DNA of 64,000 bases from Nitrospirota bacterium. Its GTDB lineage: Bacteria > Nitrospirota > UBA9217. The position numbers and the translations under genes are program-made. The notes under the pieces were generated by a model. It did no database searches and was not told the origin of the DNA. It saw only the letters and a list, made by a program, of their open reading frames with translations. The DNA lies in NCBI GenBank assembly GCA_029858565.1, contig JAOUEV010000006.1, forward strand, positions 46,963 to 110,962. The letters run 5' to 3'. Shown here piece by piece: positions 41,703-50,708 of the stretch (positions are counted from its first letter, which is position 1; each line of letters opens with the position of its first letter).

Positions 41703-43907
41703 ATGGCAGCACCGAAGAAGGAACAACAGAAACACCGGCACGAGATCCTGGCGCTGACCCTGTTCGCGGCGGGACTTCTCCTGCTGCTTGCCCTGGTCAC
41801 GTACAGCGCCAGTGATCCCTGTTTCAGCGTGTCCCGCACAGGCGGCCAGGTCAGGAACGCGATCGGCGTTCTCGGCTCCTACCTGTCCGACGCGCTGCTC
41901 AAGCTTTTCGGGCTGGGCTCCTATCTCCTGGCGCTGTTTCTCTTTGTCTACGCCGCATTCTTCGCTCTTGGCAGCGAAGCGGTCCACCCCCATCTCAAGA
42001 AGGTCGGCGGCATCTTTCTCTTCGCATCACTTGTCAGTCTGCTCGGACTCCAGGGAGATACTGTCTCATTCCTCGGCGAGACCGTCCCGTCAGGGGGCAT
42101 GCTCGGACAGTTATTTGTCGCGATTCTCGTGGGGAGCGTGTCCACGACCGGCGCCTATATCATCACGGTGACGGTGTTCATGATCTCGCTGCTGCTGCTC
42201 GCGCCGTTCTCGCTTCTCGCTGTCTGGGAATGGACGCAGGATACCTACCACGGCATTGTGCGGCAGCTGTCGCTGCTGAACGATATCCGGAAAGCGCGGG
42301 CCGAGAAGGCACGGGAAGCCCGGATGCGGCAGCCGGAGCAGCCGAAGGCCCCGCCGCGGATCGTCGAGCCCCTGCCGCAGCCCCGCGTTGCCCCGCGTGA
42401 GACACGGGAGGCGAAGGAAAAGAAGGAAAAGCCGCAAAAACCGGTCCAGGCCACCTTCGAGTTCATGGACGACGGCAAGGGCGGATACAAGCTTCCGGCC
42501 GCGGATCTGCTCGATCCCGCGCCGCAGACCGTCAAGAAGATCTCGGAAAAGGAAATGCTCGGAATGTCCGAGCTTCTGGCGCAGAAGCTCAAGGATTTCG
42601 GCATAGAAGGCCGCATCACCCAGGTCCATCCCGGGCCGGTGGTGACCATGTTCGAGTTCGAGCCGGCGCCGGGCGTGAAAGTGAGGAGCATCGAGGGCCT
42701 GTCCGACGACCTGGCGCTGTCAATGAAGTCCACGTCAGTGCGCATCGTCTCGCCGCTCCCGGGCAAAGGGACGGTCGGCATCGAGGTCCCGAACAACTCC
42801 CGCGAGACGGTCTACTTCCGCCAGATCATCGAGTCAGGCGAGTACCAGTCGCACAAGTCCAGGCTCCGAATCCCGCTGGGCAAGGACATCTTCGGCGCGC
42901 CGGTGGTGGCCCAGATCGAGAAGATGCCTCATCTGCTCGTTGCCGGCGCCACGGGCTCCGGCAAGAGCGTTGCCGTGAACGCGATCATCATGGCTTTGCT
43001 CATGAACGCGCGGCCGAACGAGGTGAAGCTCGTTATGGTGGACCCCAAGATGCTGGAGCTTTCGCTGTACAATGATATCCCGCACCTGCTGACCCCGGTG
43101 GTCACCCAGCCCAAGAAGGCAGCGGAGACGCTCAGGGCGGTGGTCGCGGAAATGGAGCGGCGGTACCGGCAGCTCGCGGACAAGGGGTCCAAGAACATCG
43201 AATCCTATAACAAGGCCGTGCCCGAAGCTGAGCGGCTTCCCTACATCGTCGTGATCATCGACGAACTGGCGGACCTCATGATGACGGTGCAGAAAGAGGT
43301 CGAAGACTCGATCATGCGGATCGCCCAGATGGCTCGCGCTGCCGGCATCCACCTGATCGTCGCAACCCAGCGGCCGAGCGTCGATGTCGTCACGGGGCTC
43401 ATCAAGGCGAACCTGCCGTCGCGCATCGCCTTCCAGGTGGCGTCCAAGACCGATTCGCGCACCATCCTGGACGCGAACGGCGCCGAGAGCCTGCTGGGCA
43501 AGGGCGACATGCTCTTTCTCCCGCCCGGGTCTCCCCACCTGATACGCGTCCATGGATGCTATGTGTCCGAGGAGGAAATCAAACGCGTTGTGGAGGTCGT
43601 AAAGAAGCAGGGCAAGCCGAACTATGAGCTGCTGCAGCAGCGGGTGAAGGAAGTTGCCGAGGCGGCCACGCAGGCGACCGAAGAAGGGGAGCATGACGAA
43701 GAGTACGAACGGGCCGTGGACCTGGTGATGATGAACGGACAGGCGTCCACGTCCTTTATCCAGCGACGCCTGCGTGTGGGCTACAACCGCGCTGCCCGCA
43801 TGATCGAGATGATGGAAAAGGACGGCATCGTGGGCCCGGCCGACGGGTCCAAGCCCAGGAAGGTGCTCGTCAGGAAGAACATGGACGGCACGGAGCGGGA
43901 CTTATGA
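41703..43907 (+). CDS. ftsK: DNA translocase FtsK/SpoIIIE
   Basis: 734 residues. Four membrane helices in the first 180 residues, a charged linker (PQPRVAPRETREAKEKKEKP region), alpha and beta motor domains with Walker A GATGSGKSV (about 416) and Walker B VVIIDELADLMM, and a C-terminal gamma winged-helix domain (LRVGYNRAARMIEMME) that reads KOPS sequences. It pumps DNA at the division septum and activates XerCD recombination. Start behind GGAGGTCC. Its TGA overlaps the lolA ATG. Confidence 0.97.
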   Translation: MAAPKKEQQKHRHEILALTLFAAGLLLLLALVTYSASDPCFSVSRTGGQVRNAIGVLGSYLSDALLKLFGLGSYLLALFLFVYAAFFALGSEAVHPHLKKVGGIFLFASLVSLLGLQGDTVSFLGETVPSGGMLGQLFVAILVGSVSTTGAYIITVTVFMISLLLLAPFSLLAVWEWTQDTYHGIVRQLSLLNDIRKARAEKAREARMRQPEQPKAPPRIVEPLPQPRVAPRETREAKEKKEKPQKPVQATFEFMDDGKGGYKLPAADLLDPAPQTVKKISEKEMLGMSELLAQKLKDFGIEGRITQVHPGPVVTMFEFEPAPGVKVRSIEGLSDDLALSMKSTSVRIVSPLPGKGTVGIEVPNNSRETVYFRQIIESGEYQSHKSRLRIPLGKDIFGAPVVAQIEKMPHLLVAGATGSGKSVAVNAIIMALLMNARPNEVKLVMVDPKMLELSLYNDIPHLLTPVVTQPKKAAETLRAVVAEMERRYRQLADKGSKNIESYNKAVPEAERLPYIVVIIDELADLMMTVQKEVEDSIMRIAQMARAAGIHLIVATQRPSVDVVTGLIKANLPSRIAFQVASKTDSRTILDANGAESLLGKGDMLFLPPGSPHLIRVHGCYVSEEEIKRVVEVVKKQGKPNYELLQQRVKEVAEAATQATEEGEHDEEYERAVDLVMMNGQASTSFIQRRLRVGYNRAARMIEMMEKDGIVGPADGSKPRKVLVRKNMDGTERDL

Positions 43908-44614
43908 GAAGCGAGCGCGGAGTGCGGAGTGCGAAGTGCGGAGTGAAAGCATCGAACACCTCTTTCGGATTGCGGATTGCGGATTGCGGAATCAAGTCCA
44001 CGGCGTTCACGCTGCTGCTGGTCCTGACTGCGGTGAGCGTCAGCATTGCCGAAACTGCCGATGACATTGTGGCATCCATTGAGAAGCATTACCAGGCGGT
44101 GAACGATCTGTCAGGGAAGGTCAGCCAGAAGAACTATCTCAAGTCCGTGAACAAGACCCAGAAGTTCGAGGGGACCCTGTCCATCAAGAAACCCGGCAAG
44201 CTGCGGCTTGAATATACGAACGGCCAGATCATTGTCATCGACGGAAAGGCCGGCTGGTTCTATTCCAAAAAGAACGAGCAGGCCATCAGGAAGACCTTTG
44301 AAGATTTCGAGCGCGTGAACGTGCCGGTCGCGTTCCTGCTCGGCGCGGGGAACATCCGACAGGACTTCACCGTGTCCCTGGCCGGCCCGGGGCCGAAATC
44401 CCCGGTCGATCTTGTGCCGAAGAAGCCCGGCGCGGCAATGAAAAAGCTCAGGGTCGACATTGACGCAGAGGGCAGGATCAATGTCCTGACCGTGTATGAC
44501 AGGAACGGCAACACCTCTGAAGTGTCATTTGCCGATGTGCGGGAGAACGCCGGCGTCGAGGACGCACAGTTCAAGTTCGCGGTCCCCAAGGGGACGGAAG
44601 TGATAGAACAATAG
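43904..44614 (+). CDS. lolA: Outer-membrane lipoprotein carrier LolA-like
   Basis: 236 residues. The mature part (from ETADDIVASIEKHYQAVNDL) has the LolA features KPGKLRLEYTNGQIIVIDGK and VDIDAEGRINVLTVYD. LolA shuttles lipoproteins through the periplasm. The ATG overlaps the ftsK stop (ATGA). The first 25 residues are encoded by imperfect GCGGAGT and GGATTGC tandem repeats, and the hydrophobic signal core STAFTLLLVLTAVSVSIA follows. The true start may lie inside (GTG 43943). It is followed after nine bases by yajQ. Confidence 0.88.
   Translation: MRSERGVRSAKCGVKASNTSFGLRIADCGIKSTAFTLLLVLTAVSVSIAETADDIVASIEKHYQAVNDLSGKVSQKNYLKSVNKTQKFEGTLSIKKPGKLRLEYTNGQIIVIDGKAGWFYSKKNEQAIRKTFEDFERVNVPVAFLLGAGNIRQDFTVSLAGPGPKSPVDLVPKKPGAAMKKLRVDIDAEGRINVLTVYDRNGNTSEVSFADVRENAGVEDAQFKFAVPKGTEVIEQ
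43967..43990. repeat. GGATTGC tandem repeat in the lolA leader
   Basis: Three full 7-base units GGATTGC plus a partial fourth, directly after a run of GCGGAGT-like units (43915-43945). It lies within the translated frame just before the signal-peptide core. The same 7-mer repeat recurs at 48943-48976. Confidence 0.8.
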
Positions 44615-44623
44615 GAGGTTCCC

Positions 44624-45121
44624 ATGGCCGCAGAGAATTCATTTGATATCGTGTCCAAGATCGAGATGACCGAGGTTACCAATGCCGTCACCCAGGCCAC
44701 AAAAGAGATCAGCCAGCGTTTCGATTTTAAGGGCAGCAAGTCGGAGATAACGCAGGAAAAGGACGCTCTCGTGGTCCTGTCCGACGACGAATACAAGCTC
44801 AAGAGCGTTATCGATATCCTGCAGGCTAAGCTCGTGAAGCGCGGAGTTCCGGTCAAGAACCTTACCTATGGCAAGATCGAACCTGCACTGGGCGGCACGG
44901 TGCGGCAGCGCGTCACGCTCCAGCAGGGGATCCCTTCGGACAAGGCAAAGGAGATCGTCAAGGCGATCAAGGACGCCAAGATGAAAGTGCAGGCGGCGAT
45001 CCAGGCAGACCAGGTCCGGGTCTCGGGCAAGAACCGGGACGACCTCCAGGCCGTTATCGCTTTGCTGAAGGGAAAAGATTTCGGGATCGAACTCCAGTTC
45101 ACGAACTACCGGAGCACCTAG
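44624..45121 (+). CDS. yajQ: YajQ-family nucleotide-binding protein
   Basis: 165 residues, the usual length. Signatures: [45 protein letters not shown] at the end. Some members bind cyclic di-GMP and control virulence genes. The biochemical role of most is unsettled. Start behind AGGAGG. Confidence 0.96.
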   Translation: MAAENSFDIVSKIEMTEVTNAVTQATKEISQRFDFKGSKSEITQEKDALVVLSDDEYKLKSVIDILQAKLVKRGVPVKNLTYGKIEPALGGTVRQRVTLQQGIPSDKAKEIVKAIKDAKMKVQAAIQADQVRVSGKNRDDLQAVIALLKGKDFGIELQFTNYRST

Positions 45122-45180
45122 GGGGGCGTCGCGCACCCCCTGTCTTCCCCTCCCTCAATACCCCTAACCAACGAATAATC

Positions 45181-45208
45181 TTGCAATTTTTGATCGACCT
45201 GTTATAAT
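45181..45208 (+). promoter_or_regulatory. Promoter of the large chemosensory operon
   Basis: TTGCAA (45181-45186), 16-base spacer and consensus TATAAT (45203-45208), about 40 bases before the DUF4388 gene start. It lies in the only AT-rich stretch between yajQ and the operon. Strong -10, fair -35. Confidence 0.6.
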
Positions 45209-45246
45209 TTGGGAGATTCCTGGCACTCTGTGCCCGAGGAGCACGC

Positions 45247-46461
45247 ATGAGCCTTGTCGGCAGGCTGGAAGACCTTGCCCTCCCTGATATCTTCCAGATC
45301 ATCAGCCTGAGCAAAAAGACCGGAACCCTGGTGGTGCGGAGCCGCAAAGGGACGGGGATGATCGTGTTCAAAAGCGGCCAGGTGATCCAGGCCGGCAGCG
45401 ACATCATCCGTGATTCGCTCGGGAACATACTCATTTCCCAGGGGATGATCGACCAGGCCGATCTGTCCTCGGCGCTCGCTGCGCAGAAGGCGAGCCCGGA
45501 CAAGCCGCTGGGCATGCTGCTCGTGGAGCTGGGAGCGACATCGGCCAAGGTCATCGAGGATGTGGTACGGCAGCAGATCGAGGAGATCATTTCCGACCTG
45601 TTGGCATGGGAGGAAGGGTTCTTCAACTTTGAGCTGGGCGAGATCGCTCCCAAGGACACGATCGAGGTCAACACCCAGGACTTCCTGCTGAAGGCGGGGA
45701 TCAGCGCCGAATACCTGCTCATGGAGAGCACGCGCCTGCTCGACGAGAAGCGCAAGGACCAGTCCCGCAAGGGCGGTCCGGCCGCCGCGCCCGCCGCACC
45801 GGCAGCGCCGGCAGCTCCGAAAGCTCCCAAACCCGCCGTTGCCGTGACCCCACCGGCAAAACCCGTCACCCGGGACAGCTACGAACCCGCCAAAGAAGAG
45901 TTCCGGTCGCGCATCGAGACCGAAGAGCCCACCAAGCAGATCACCACGCTCAGGTCCATGTTCGACGAACTGCGTTTCCCGACGGCGACGGCCGAGGTGA
46001 CGCTCCTTATCCTGCGATATGCAAGCGAGGTCGTGAACCGCGCCATCCTGTTCATGGCGAAAAAGGACGAGGTGCGCGGACTCGGTCAGTTCGGCATCGA
46101 GCTTGCCGCGGGCAAATCGCCGGACCTGGTGGTGCGGAACATCAGGATCCCGCTGAGCGAACCGTCGCTGTTCCAGAATGTCATCGAGAGCCGGCGCACC
46201 TACCTGGGACCGCTCGAAGCGAACGAACAGAACAACTACCTGATCAACGAGATCGGCGGACGAAAGCCTGACACGGTGCTGGTCATTCCGCTTGTCGTGG
46301 ACAACAAGGTAGCGCTCGTTGTGTACGGCGACAATCTTCCGGACCAGAAGCCCATCAAGGGTCTGGAGACCCTGGAGATCTTCATGAACCAGGCCGGCAT
46401 GGCCCTGGAAAAGGCCCTGCTCGAACGGAAGCTGGCCGAGCTCCAGAAGGAGCGGTCATGA
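45247..46461 (+). CDS. DUF4388-domain protein with GAF-like C-terminus
   Basis: 404 residues. The N-terminal DUF4388 domain (about 1-150) starts GRLEDLALPDIFQIISLSKK and contains WEEGFFNFELGE. A Pro/Ala-rich linker (about 178-215) follows. The C-terminal GAF-like domain (about 235-395) contains GLGQFGIELAAGK and VLVIPLVVDNKVALVVYGDN. DUF4388 proteins are common beside receivers and chemosensory genes in delta-type bacteria and are thought to be regulatory adaptors. It opens the operon, and its stop overlaps the CheY start by ATGA. Confidence 0.88.
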   Translation: MSLVGRLEDLALPDIFQIISLSKKTGTLVVRSRKGTGMIVFKSGQVIQAGSDIIRDSLGNILISQGMIDQADLSSALAAQKASPDKPLGMLLVELGATSAKVIEDVVRQQIEEIISDLLAWEEGFFNFELGEIAPKDTIEVNTQDFLLKAGISAEYLLMESTRLLDEKRKDQSRKGGPAAAPAAPAAPAAPKAPKPAVAVTPPAKPVTRDSYEPAKEEFRSRIETEEPTKQITTLRSMFDELRFPTATAEVTLLILRYASEVVNRAILFMAKKDEVRGLGQFGIELAAGKSPDLVVRNIRIPLSEPSLFQNVIESRRTYLGPLEANEQNNYLINEIGGRKPDTVLVIPLVVDNKVALVVYGDNLPDQKPIKGLETLEIFMNQAGMALEKALLERKLAELQKERS

Positions 46462-46829
46462 GGAACGTCCTGATCGTCGAGGATTCGCGGGCGATCCGCT
46501 CGTTGATCCGCATCACGCTCGAGGAGGCCGGCGATTTCCTTACCGCGGAAGCGGCAAACGGATTCGAAGCGCTCAAGATGCTCCCGGGCCGGAAGTTCGA
46601 CCTCATCATTACGGACATCAACATGCCCGATATCAACGGGCTGGAGCTCATGGGATTCGTCAAGGCGAACCCGGCCTATCAGAACATTCCGCTGGTCATC
46701 GTGAGCACCGAGAAGAGCGACGAGGACAAGAAGCGCGGCATGGCAATGGGCGCGGTCGGGTACATTGTCAAACCCTTCAGAAAAGAAGAGCTGGTGGCCG
46801 CGGTGAACAGGGCGCTGGAAGGCAAATAA
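46458..46829 (+). CDS. cheY: CheY-like response regulator
   Basis: 123 residues, a lone receiver with all canonical residues: acidic VEDS, phospho-Asp in LIITDINMPDING, Ser/Thr in IVSTEKS and Lys in IVKPFR. It contrasts with the two Glu-receivers of the other cassettes. It is translationally coupled to the DUF4388 gene by ATGA and sits just before cheA, so it is the likely phosphate acceptor from that kinase. Confidence 0.95.
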   Translation: MRNVLIVEDSRAIRSLIRITLEEAGDFLTAEAANGFEALKMLPGRKFDLIITDINMPDINGLELMGFVKANPAYQNIPLVIVSTEKSDEDKKRGMAMGAVGYIVKPFRKEELVAAVNRALEGK

Positions 46830-46935
46830 AGGATTAAGAGGATCAAAGGGCTAAAGGGCTAGCGTAATTGCGGACACGAGATTAGACGATTACACGGTAA
46901 TCCTCTAATCCTGTAATCCTTGAATCCCGATTCTT

Positions 46936-48930
46936 ATGAAGACCGACCGCCCCATACAGGAATTTCTAGCGGAGTCCGAGGACATCCTCGAGACAGCGAC
47001 GGGGATCATCCTGTCGCTTGAGGATGGACTGGAAGCCGGGCGCACCGACCCCGACCAGGTGAACGCCCTGTTCCGGGCGCTCCACTCGTTCAAGGGGCTT
47101 GCCGGGATGTTCGGGCTGCAGCAGCCCGCGGACCTGGCGCACAAGCTGGAGTTCCTGCTCGACGAGATCCGTCTCGGGAAGGTGGCGCTGGTCCGTGAGA
47201 ACCTGAACGCGCTGAGCGATGTGCTGGGGACCCTGGGACGGCTGGTGCGCCAGATCGGAAAAGGCGAAGAGACCGAAGGCATCGCCGGTGCGCTCGCGAC
47301 GCTCGACAGGATCCTGGCGGCGAAACCGGGTGCCGGCGGAGAGAAGTCCCAGCTGTCCCGTTTCACGATAGACCCTGCGGTGCTCCAGGTCCTGACGGAG
47401 TATGAAGAGCACCGCTTGAAGGAGAACATCCGGGAAGGAAAGAACCTGTTCCTTGTCCGGGCGGCGTTCTCCTTTGCCGAGTTCGAGACCGGAATACGGT
47501 CCCTGACCGAGTCGATCAAGAAGCAGGGAGAGATCATCTGCACGTTGCCCACTGCGGGCAGCGGCGACGGGATCGGCTTCACGATCATGGTCGGGAGCGC
47601 CGGCAGCCGCGAGGATCTGGCGGCGGTCTTCGGCAGGCCGAATATCCAGGTGGAGGAGGTCCCGCGCGCGGCAGAGGAGCCCGCGGCCGAACCCCGCGCC
47701 GAGACAGCGACGCTCAAGACCGTGAGCAACACGGTCCGCGTGGATATCCACAAGCTCGACAGCCTCATGAGCGTTGTGGGCGAGCTGCATATTGTCAAGG
47801 GCGAGATCGGCGGCATCGCATCGGACCTGCGGGCCATGCAGGGATTCACCGGTCTGGCCGTGAACCTCTTCAAGGCCTACAAGAACCTGGAACGCAGGCT
47901 CAACGAGATCCAGGAGGGCATCCTCGATGTCCGGATGGTGCCGATCGGCCAGATCTTCACGCGCCTCAGCACGGTGGTAAGGAAATACGCGCGGGACGCG
48001 GGCAAGGAGATCGATCTCGAGATCCGGGGCGAGGAAACGGAACTGGACAAGCTCATGGTCGAGGACCTGGCGGATCCGCTCATGCACCTGGTCCGGAACG
48101 CCATCGATCACGGGATCGACCGGCCCGACGTGCGGCGCAGCATTGGAAAGCCGGAGAGCGGCCTGGTGCGACTGACCGCTTTTCCCAAAGGGAACCACGT
48201 GGTGATCACGGTCGAGGACGATGGACGGGGGATCGATCCCGATGTCATCCTTGCCAAGGCGCGGGAAAAGGGTCTGGTGGAACCCGGTGATGATCTGGAC
48301 CCGGACCGCGACCGGAAGGAAATCCTGGACCTGATCTTTCTGCCCGGCTTCACCACGAGCGAAAAGGTCACGGAGATATCAGGTCGCGGCGTGGGCATGG
48401 ACGTGGTGAAGCGGAACGTCTCCCGCCTTTCCGGCATGATCGATATCGATACCGAGCCCGGTGAGGGCACGGTATTCACGCTGACCATGCCGATCACGCT
48501 GGCGATCATCAAGGCGCTGATCATCGAGACCGGCGGACGGAGATTCGCGGTCCCGCTCGGGTCGGTCCTGGAGATTCTCCGGGTCAGACCGGAACAGATC
48601 GAGACTGTGGAGACCCGCGAGGTCATGGCCATCAGGGACGAGACGGTCCCTTTGCTCCGTCTTGTCGACGCTTTCGGACTGACGCCGGACCCGAGCAAGG
48701 AGAACCTTTTTGTGATCCTCGTGGGCCTGGCCGAACGCCGGCTGGGGATCGTGGTCGAGGGCCTGCAGGGCCAGCAGGAGATCGTGATCAAGCCGCTGGG
48801 CAAGCGTCTTGCCGACACGCCGGGGATCGCAGGAGCCACGGAGCTCGGGGACAAGCGGATCGTGCTGGTGCTCGATGTGGAATCGCTGATCGAAGGGGCG
48901 ATGAGGAAAACGGTAGCCCGGAACCTGTAG
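46936..48930 (+). CDS. cheA: Chemotaxis histidine kinase CheA
   Basis: 664 residues. HPt domain with the phospho-His in FRALHSFKGLAGMFG (about residue 50). A middle region (about 130-235) may replace the CheY-binding P2 domain. Dimerisation domain about 245-345. HATPase (about 350-525) with LVRNAIDHGID, VEDDGRGID and SGRGVGMDVVKRNV. C-terminal CheW-like domain (about 530-655). It phosphorylates CheY and CheB when driven by MCP-CheW arrays. Being the only CheA in the window, it may also serve cassettes 1 and 2. Confidence 0.97.
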   Translation: MKTDRPIQEFLAESEDILETATGIILSLEDGLEAGRTDPDQVNALFRALHSFKGLAGMFGLQQPADLAHKLEFLLDEIRLGKVALVRENLNALSDVLGTLGRLVRQIGKGEETEGIAGALATLDRILAAKPGAGGEKSQLSRFTIDPAVLQVLTEYEEHRLKENIREGKNLFLVRAAFSFAEFETGIRSLTESIKKQGEIICTLPTAGSGDGIGFTIMVGSAGSREDLAAVFGRPNIQVEEVPRAAEEPAAEPRAETATLKTVSNTVRVDIHKLDSLMSVVGELHIVKGEIGGIASDLRAMQGFTGLAVNLFKAYKNLERRLNEIQEGILDVRMVPIGQIFTRLSTVVRKYARDAGKEIDLEIRGEETELDKLMVEDLADPLMHLVRNAIDHGIDRPDVRRSIGKPESGLVRLTAFPKGNHVVITVEDDGRGIDPDVILAKAREKGLVEPGDDLDPDRDRKEILDLIFLPGFTTSEKVTEISGRGVGMDVVKRNVSRLSGMIDIDTEPGEGTVFTLTMPITLAIIKALIIETGGRRFAVPLGSVLEILRVRPEQIETVETREVMAIRDETVPLLRLVDAFGLTPDPSKENLFVILVGLAERRLGIVVEGLQGQQEIVIKPLGKRLADTPGIAGATELGDKRIVLVLDVESLIEGAMRKTVARNL

Positions 48931-48942
48931 CCAGGAGGTACC

Positions 48943-48976
48943 GATTGCGGATTGCGGATTGCGGATTGCGGATTGG
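48943..48976. repeat. GATTGCG tandem repeat between cheA and the ExeA-like gene
   Basis: Four full 7-base units plus a partial fifth. It is the same unit, in another phase, as the repeat in the lolA leader at 43967-43990. It lies in the non-coding gap between two operon genes. Confidence 0.85.
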
Positions 48977-49035
48977 TCTGCGGGTTTTAAAGACGCACTC
49001 TCGGATTGTGGCATTTTCGCGGATTACCTGCAGCC

Positions 49036-49833
49036 ATGTATGAGGAATTTTACGGGCTTCGCGAAAAGCCCTTTAACAAGACTCCGGACCCGCGGTTCCT
49101 GTACCAGAGCAGGGAACATGGCGAGGCGCTGGCGCGGCTGCAGCTTGCCGTGGAAGAGCAGGACATCGTGCTGCTCACCGGCGACATCGGCTGCGGAAAG
49201 ACGATGCTGTCCCGGGCGCTCATCGACTCGTTCGATGAGCGGTTCCACCCGCTGCTGGTGATCAATCCGAGGCTTTCGCCCCTGCTCCTGCTGCGGACGA
49301 TCGCCCTGCGGCTGGGGGTCGAGGACGCTTCAAGGCAGAAGCACGAGGTCCTTGAGCAGATCAACGGCAAGCTTTATGAGATCTACGAGGCGGGCAAGCG
49401 GCCTGCCCTGATCATTGACGAGGCCCAGCTGATCCCGGGCAAGGACGCGTTCGAGGAACTCAGGCTGCTGACGAACTTTCAGCTCGATGACCGGAACCTC
49501 CTGGCCCTGGTGCTGATCGGTCAGACCGAGCTCCGCCAGCGGCTGAAGAACAGGTCCTATCGGGCGCTGACGCAGCGGATCGGCCTCCAGTACCACCTGG
49601 GGCCGCTGGATGAACAGGATACGCGCGGTTATATCGCCCATCGTGTTCATGTGGCAGGCCGCGAGGAGCCGCTCTTTGATGACGGAGCGCTGCATGCGCT
49701 CTACCAGGAGAGCGACGGGATCCCGAGGCTGATCAATGTCATTGCCGGGAACGCCCTGCTCGAGGGATTCGGCCGCGGCGCGGAGATGATCAGCGAAGAG
49801 ATCATCGACAGCGTGGTGGAAGATAGAAGATAG
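49036..49833 (+). CDS. ExeA/GspA-like AAA+ ATPase
   Basis: 265 residues. It begins MYEEFYGLREKPFNKTPDPR, the classic ExeA N-terminus, followed by Walker A GDIGCGKTML, Walker B LIIDEAQLI, sensor QTELRQRL and a C-terminal lid (ESDGIPRLINVIAGNALL). ExeA ATPases remodel peptidoglycan-linked secretion complexes, and related TniB/MshM forms serve transposition and pili. It lacks the C-terminal peptidoglycan-binding part and membrane helix of full ExeA. ATG 49036 is chosen because it matches the family start. Its place between cheA and cheW is unusual. Confidence 0.88.
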   Translation: MYEEFYGLREKPFNKTPDPRFLYQSREHGEALARLQLAVEEQDIVLLTGDIGCGKTMLSRALIDSFDERFHPLLVINPRLSPLLLLRTIALRLGVEDASRQKHEVLEQINGKLYEIYEAGKRPALIIDEAQLIPGKDAFEELRLLTNFQLDDRNLLALVLIGQTELRQRLKNRSYRALTQRIGLQYHLGPLDEQDTRGYIAHRVHVAGREEPLFDDGALHALYQESDGIPRLINVIAGNALLEGFGRGAEMISEEIIDSVVEDRR

Positions 49834-49894
49834 TTCCGCGTTCAGAGATTCAATGTGGACCATTGGTCCGCTGAAATGTCAGTGGGTTTCTACG

Positions 49895-50602
49895 ATGGAT
49901 ATACTTGCGGCAAGAAAAAAAGCAGCTGAACGCGCAAAGACGAGGCAGCAGGACAGCGAGCCCCGGCAGGAAGCGGTTGCGGAAGAACGCAAATCCGAGC
50001 CAGCACCCATGCGGACACTTTCCGAGGACCGCGGCGAGCAGGACGCGGCGCTTTCCGCTGAAGCTGTTGAGCTGATCAACGCGGACCAGAATGCAGGCAC
50101 CGGTCATGCGCAGGAACCGGTCGAGGCTTCTGCTCCAGCGGTCGCCGGCGGCATCCCCGCGGCAGAGCAGCCGGCCGTGGAAGAAGCTGAGCTTGAGATG
50201 CTCTCGTTCCAGCTCGGGTCCGAGGAATACGCGATCCCGGTGGGACGCATACGCGAGGTCCTGACGCCGCGGGATATCACGCCGGTGCCGCGCACGCCGG
50301 AGCATATTCTTGGTGTCTGTTCCCTGCGCGGCGCTGTGCTTCCCATTGTCGATCTCGGCCGCAGGCTTGGATTGCCCCGGGCGCTCCAGGATGAGCGGTC
50401 CCGGATCATCGTCGCGGCCCTTGATGAGGAAGAGCGGATCGGCCTGTCCGTTGACCGGGTGAAGGGTGTGGTGCGGTTCCCGTTCTCTGCGATACGGCCG
50501 GTGCCGGAGACCGTGGAGCAGGGCGCGGAGTTTCTTTCGGGGATCGTGCGCAAAGAAGAGCGCCTGATCATCCTGCTCGATGTGGATAAAACCGCGGCGT
50601 GA
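49895..50602 (+). CDS. cheW: CheW-domain protein with long N-terminal extension
   Basis: 235 residues. The first 100 are charged and Ala/Glu-rich, probably disordered (DILAARKKAAERAKTRQQ and onward). The CheW domain (about 105-233) contains MLSFQLGSEEYAIPVGRIRE, LGVCSLRGAVLPIVDLG and RLIILLDVDK. It should couple receptors to the CheA upstream. Start at ATG 49895; a longer frame from 49853 lacks a ribosome binding site. Together with the CheW at 61146 this gives the operon two different couplers. Confidence 0.92.
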   Translation: MDILAARKKAAERAKTRQQDSEPRQEAVAEERKSEPAPMRTLSEDRGEQDAALSAEAVELINADQNAGTGHAQEPVEASAPAVAGGIPAAEQPAVEEAELEMLSFQLGSEEYAIPVGRIREVLTPRDITPVPRTPEHILGVCSLRGAVLPIVDLGRRLGLPRALQDERSRIIVAALDEEERIGLSVDRVKGVVRFPFSAIRPVPETVEQGAEFLSGIVRKEERLIILLDVDKTAA

Positions 50603-50708
50603 AAAAGCGCCGATTATTGATAGGTGAATAACTCCGGATCGACCGGAAACGGACCGCATGGGCCCCGCCGACTCGATCACTGAACGCAAGGAAGAGGAGG
50701 AAGAACGT

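Noticed and set aside
42834..43694. A 286-codon minus-strand frame in ftsK
   Set aside because: Antisense to the FtsK motor domain, with no ribosome binding site or recognisable motif.
45121..45160. A G-run/C-run pair after yajQ considered as an intrinsic terminator
   Set aside because: The arms pair only over about five bases and no T tract follows, so termination is not supported.
46966..48198. A 410-codon minus-strand frame in cheA
   Set aside because: It overlaps the conserved HPt to HATPase region of CheA on the other strand and is a composition effect.
43967..48976. Short regular repeats considered as a CRISPR array
   Set aside because: The units are contiguous 7-mers without spacers, and the two arrays are 5 kb apart in or between ordinary genes.
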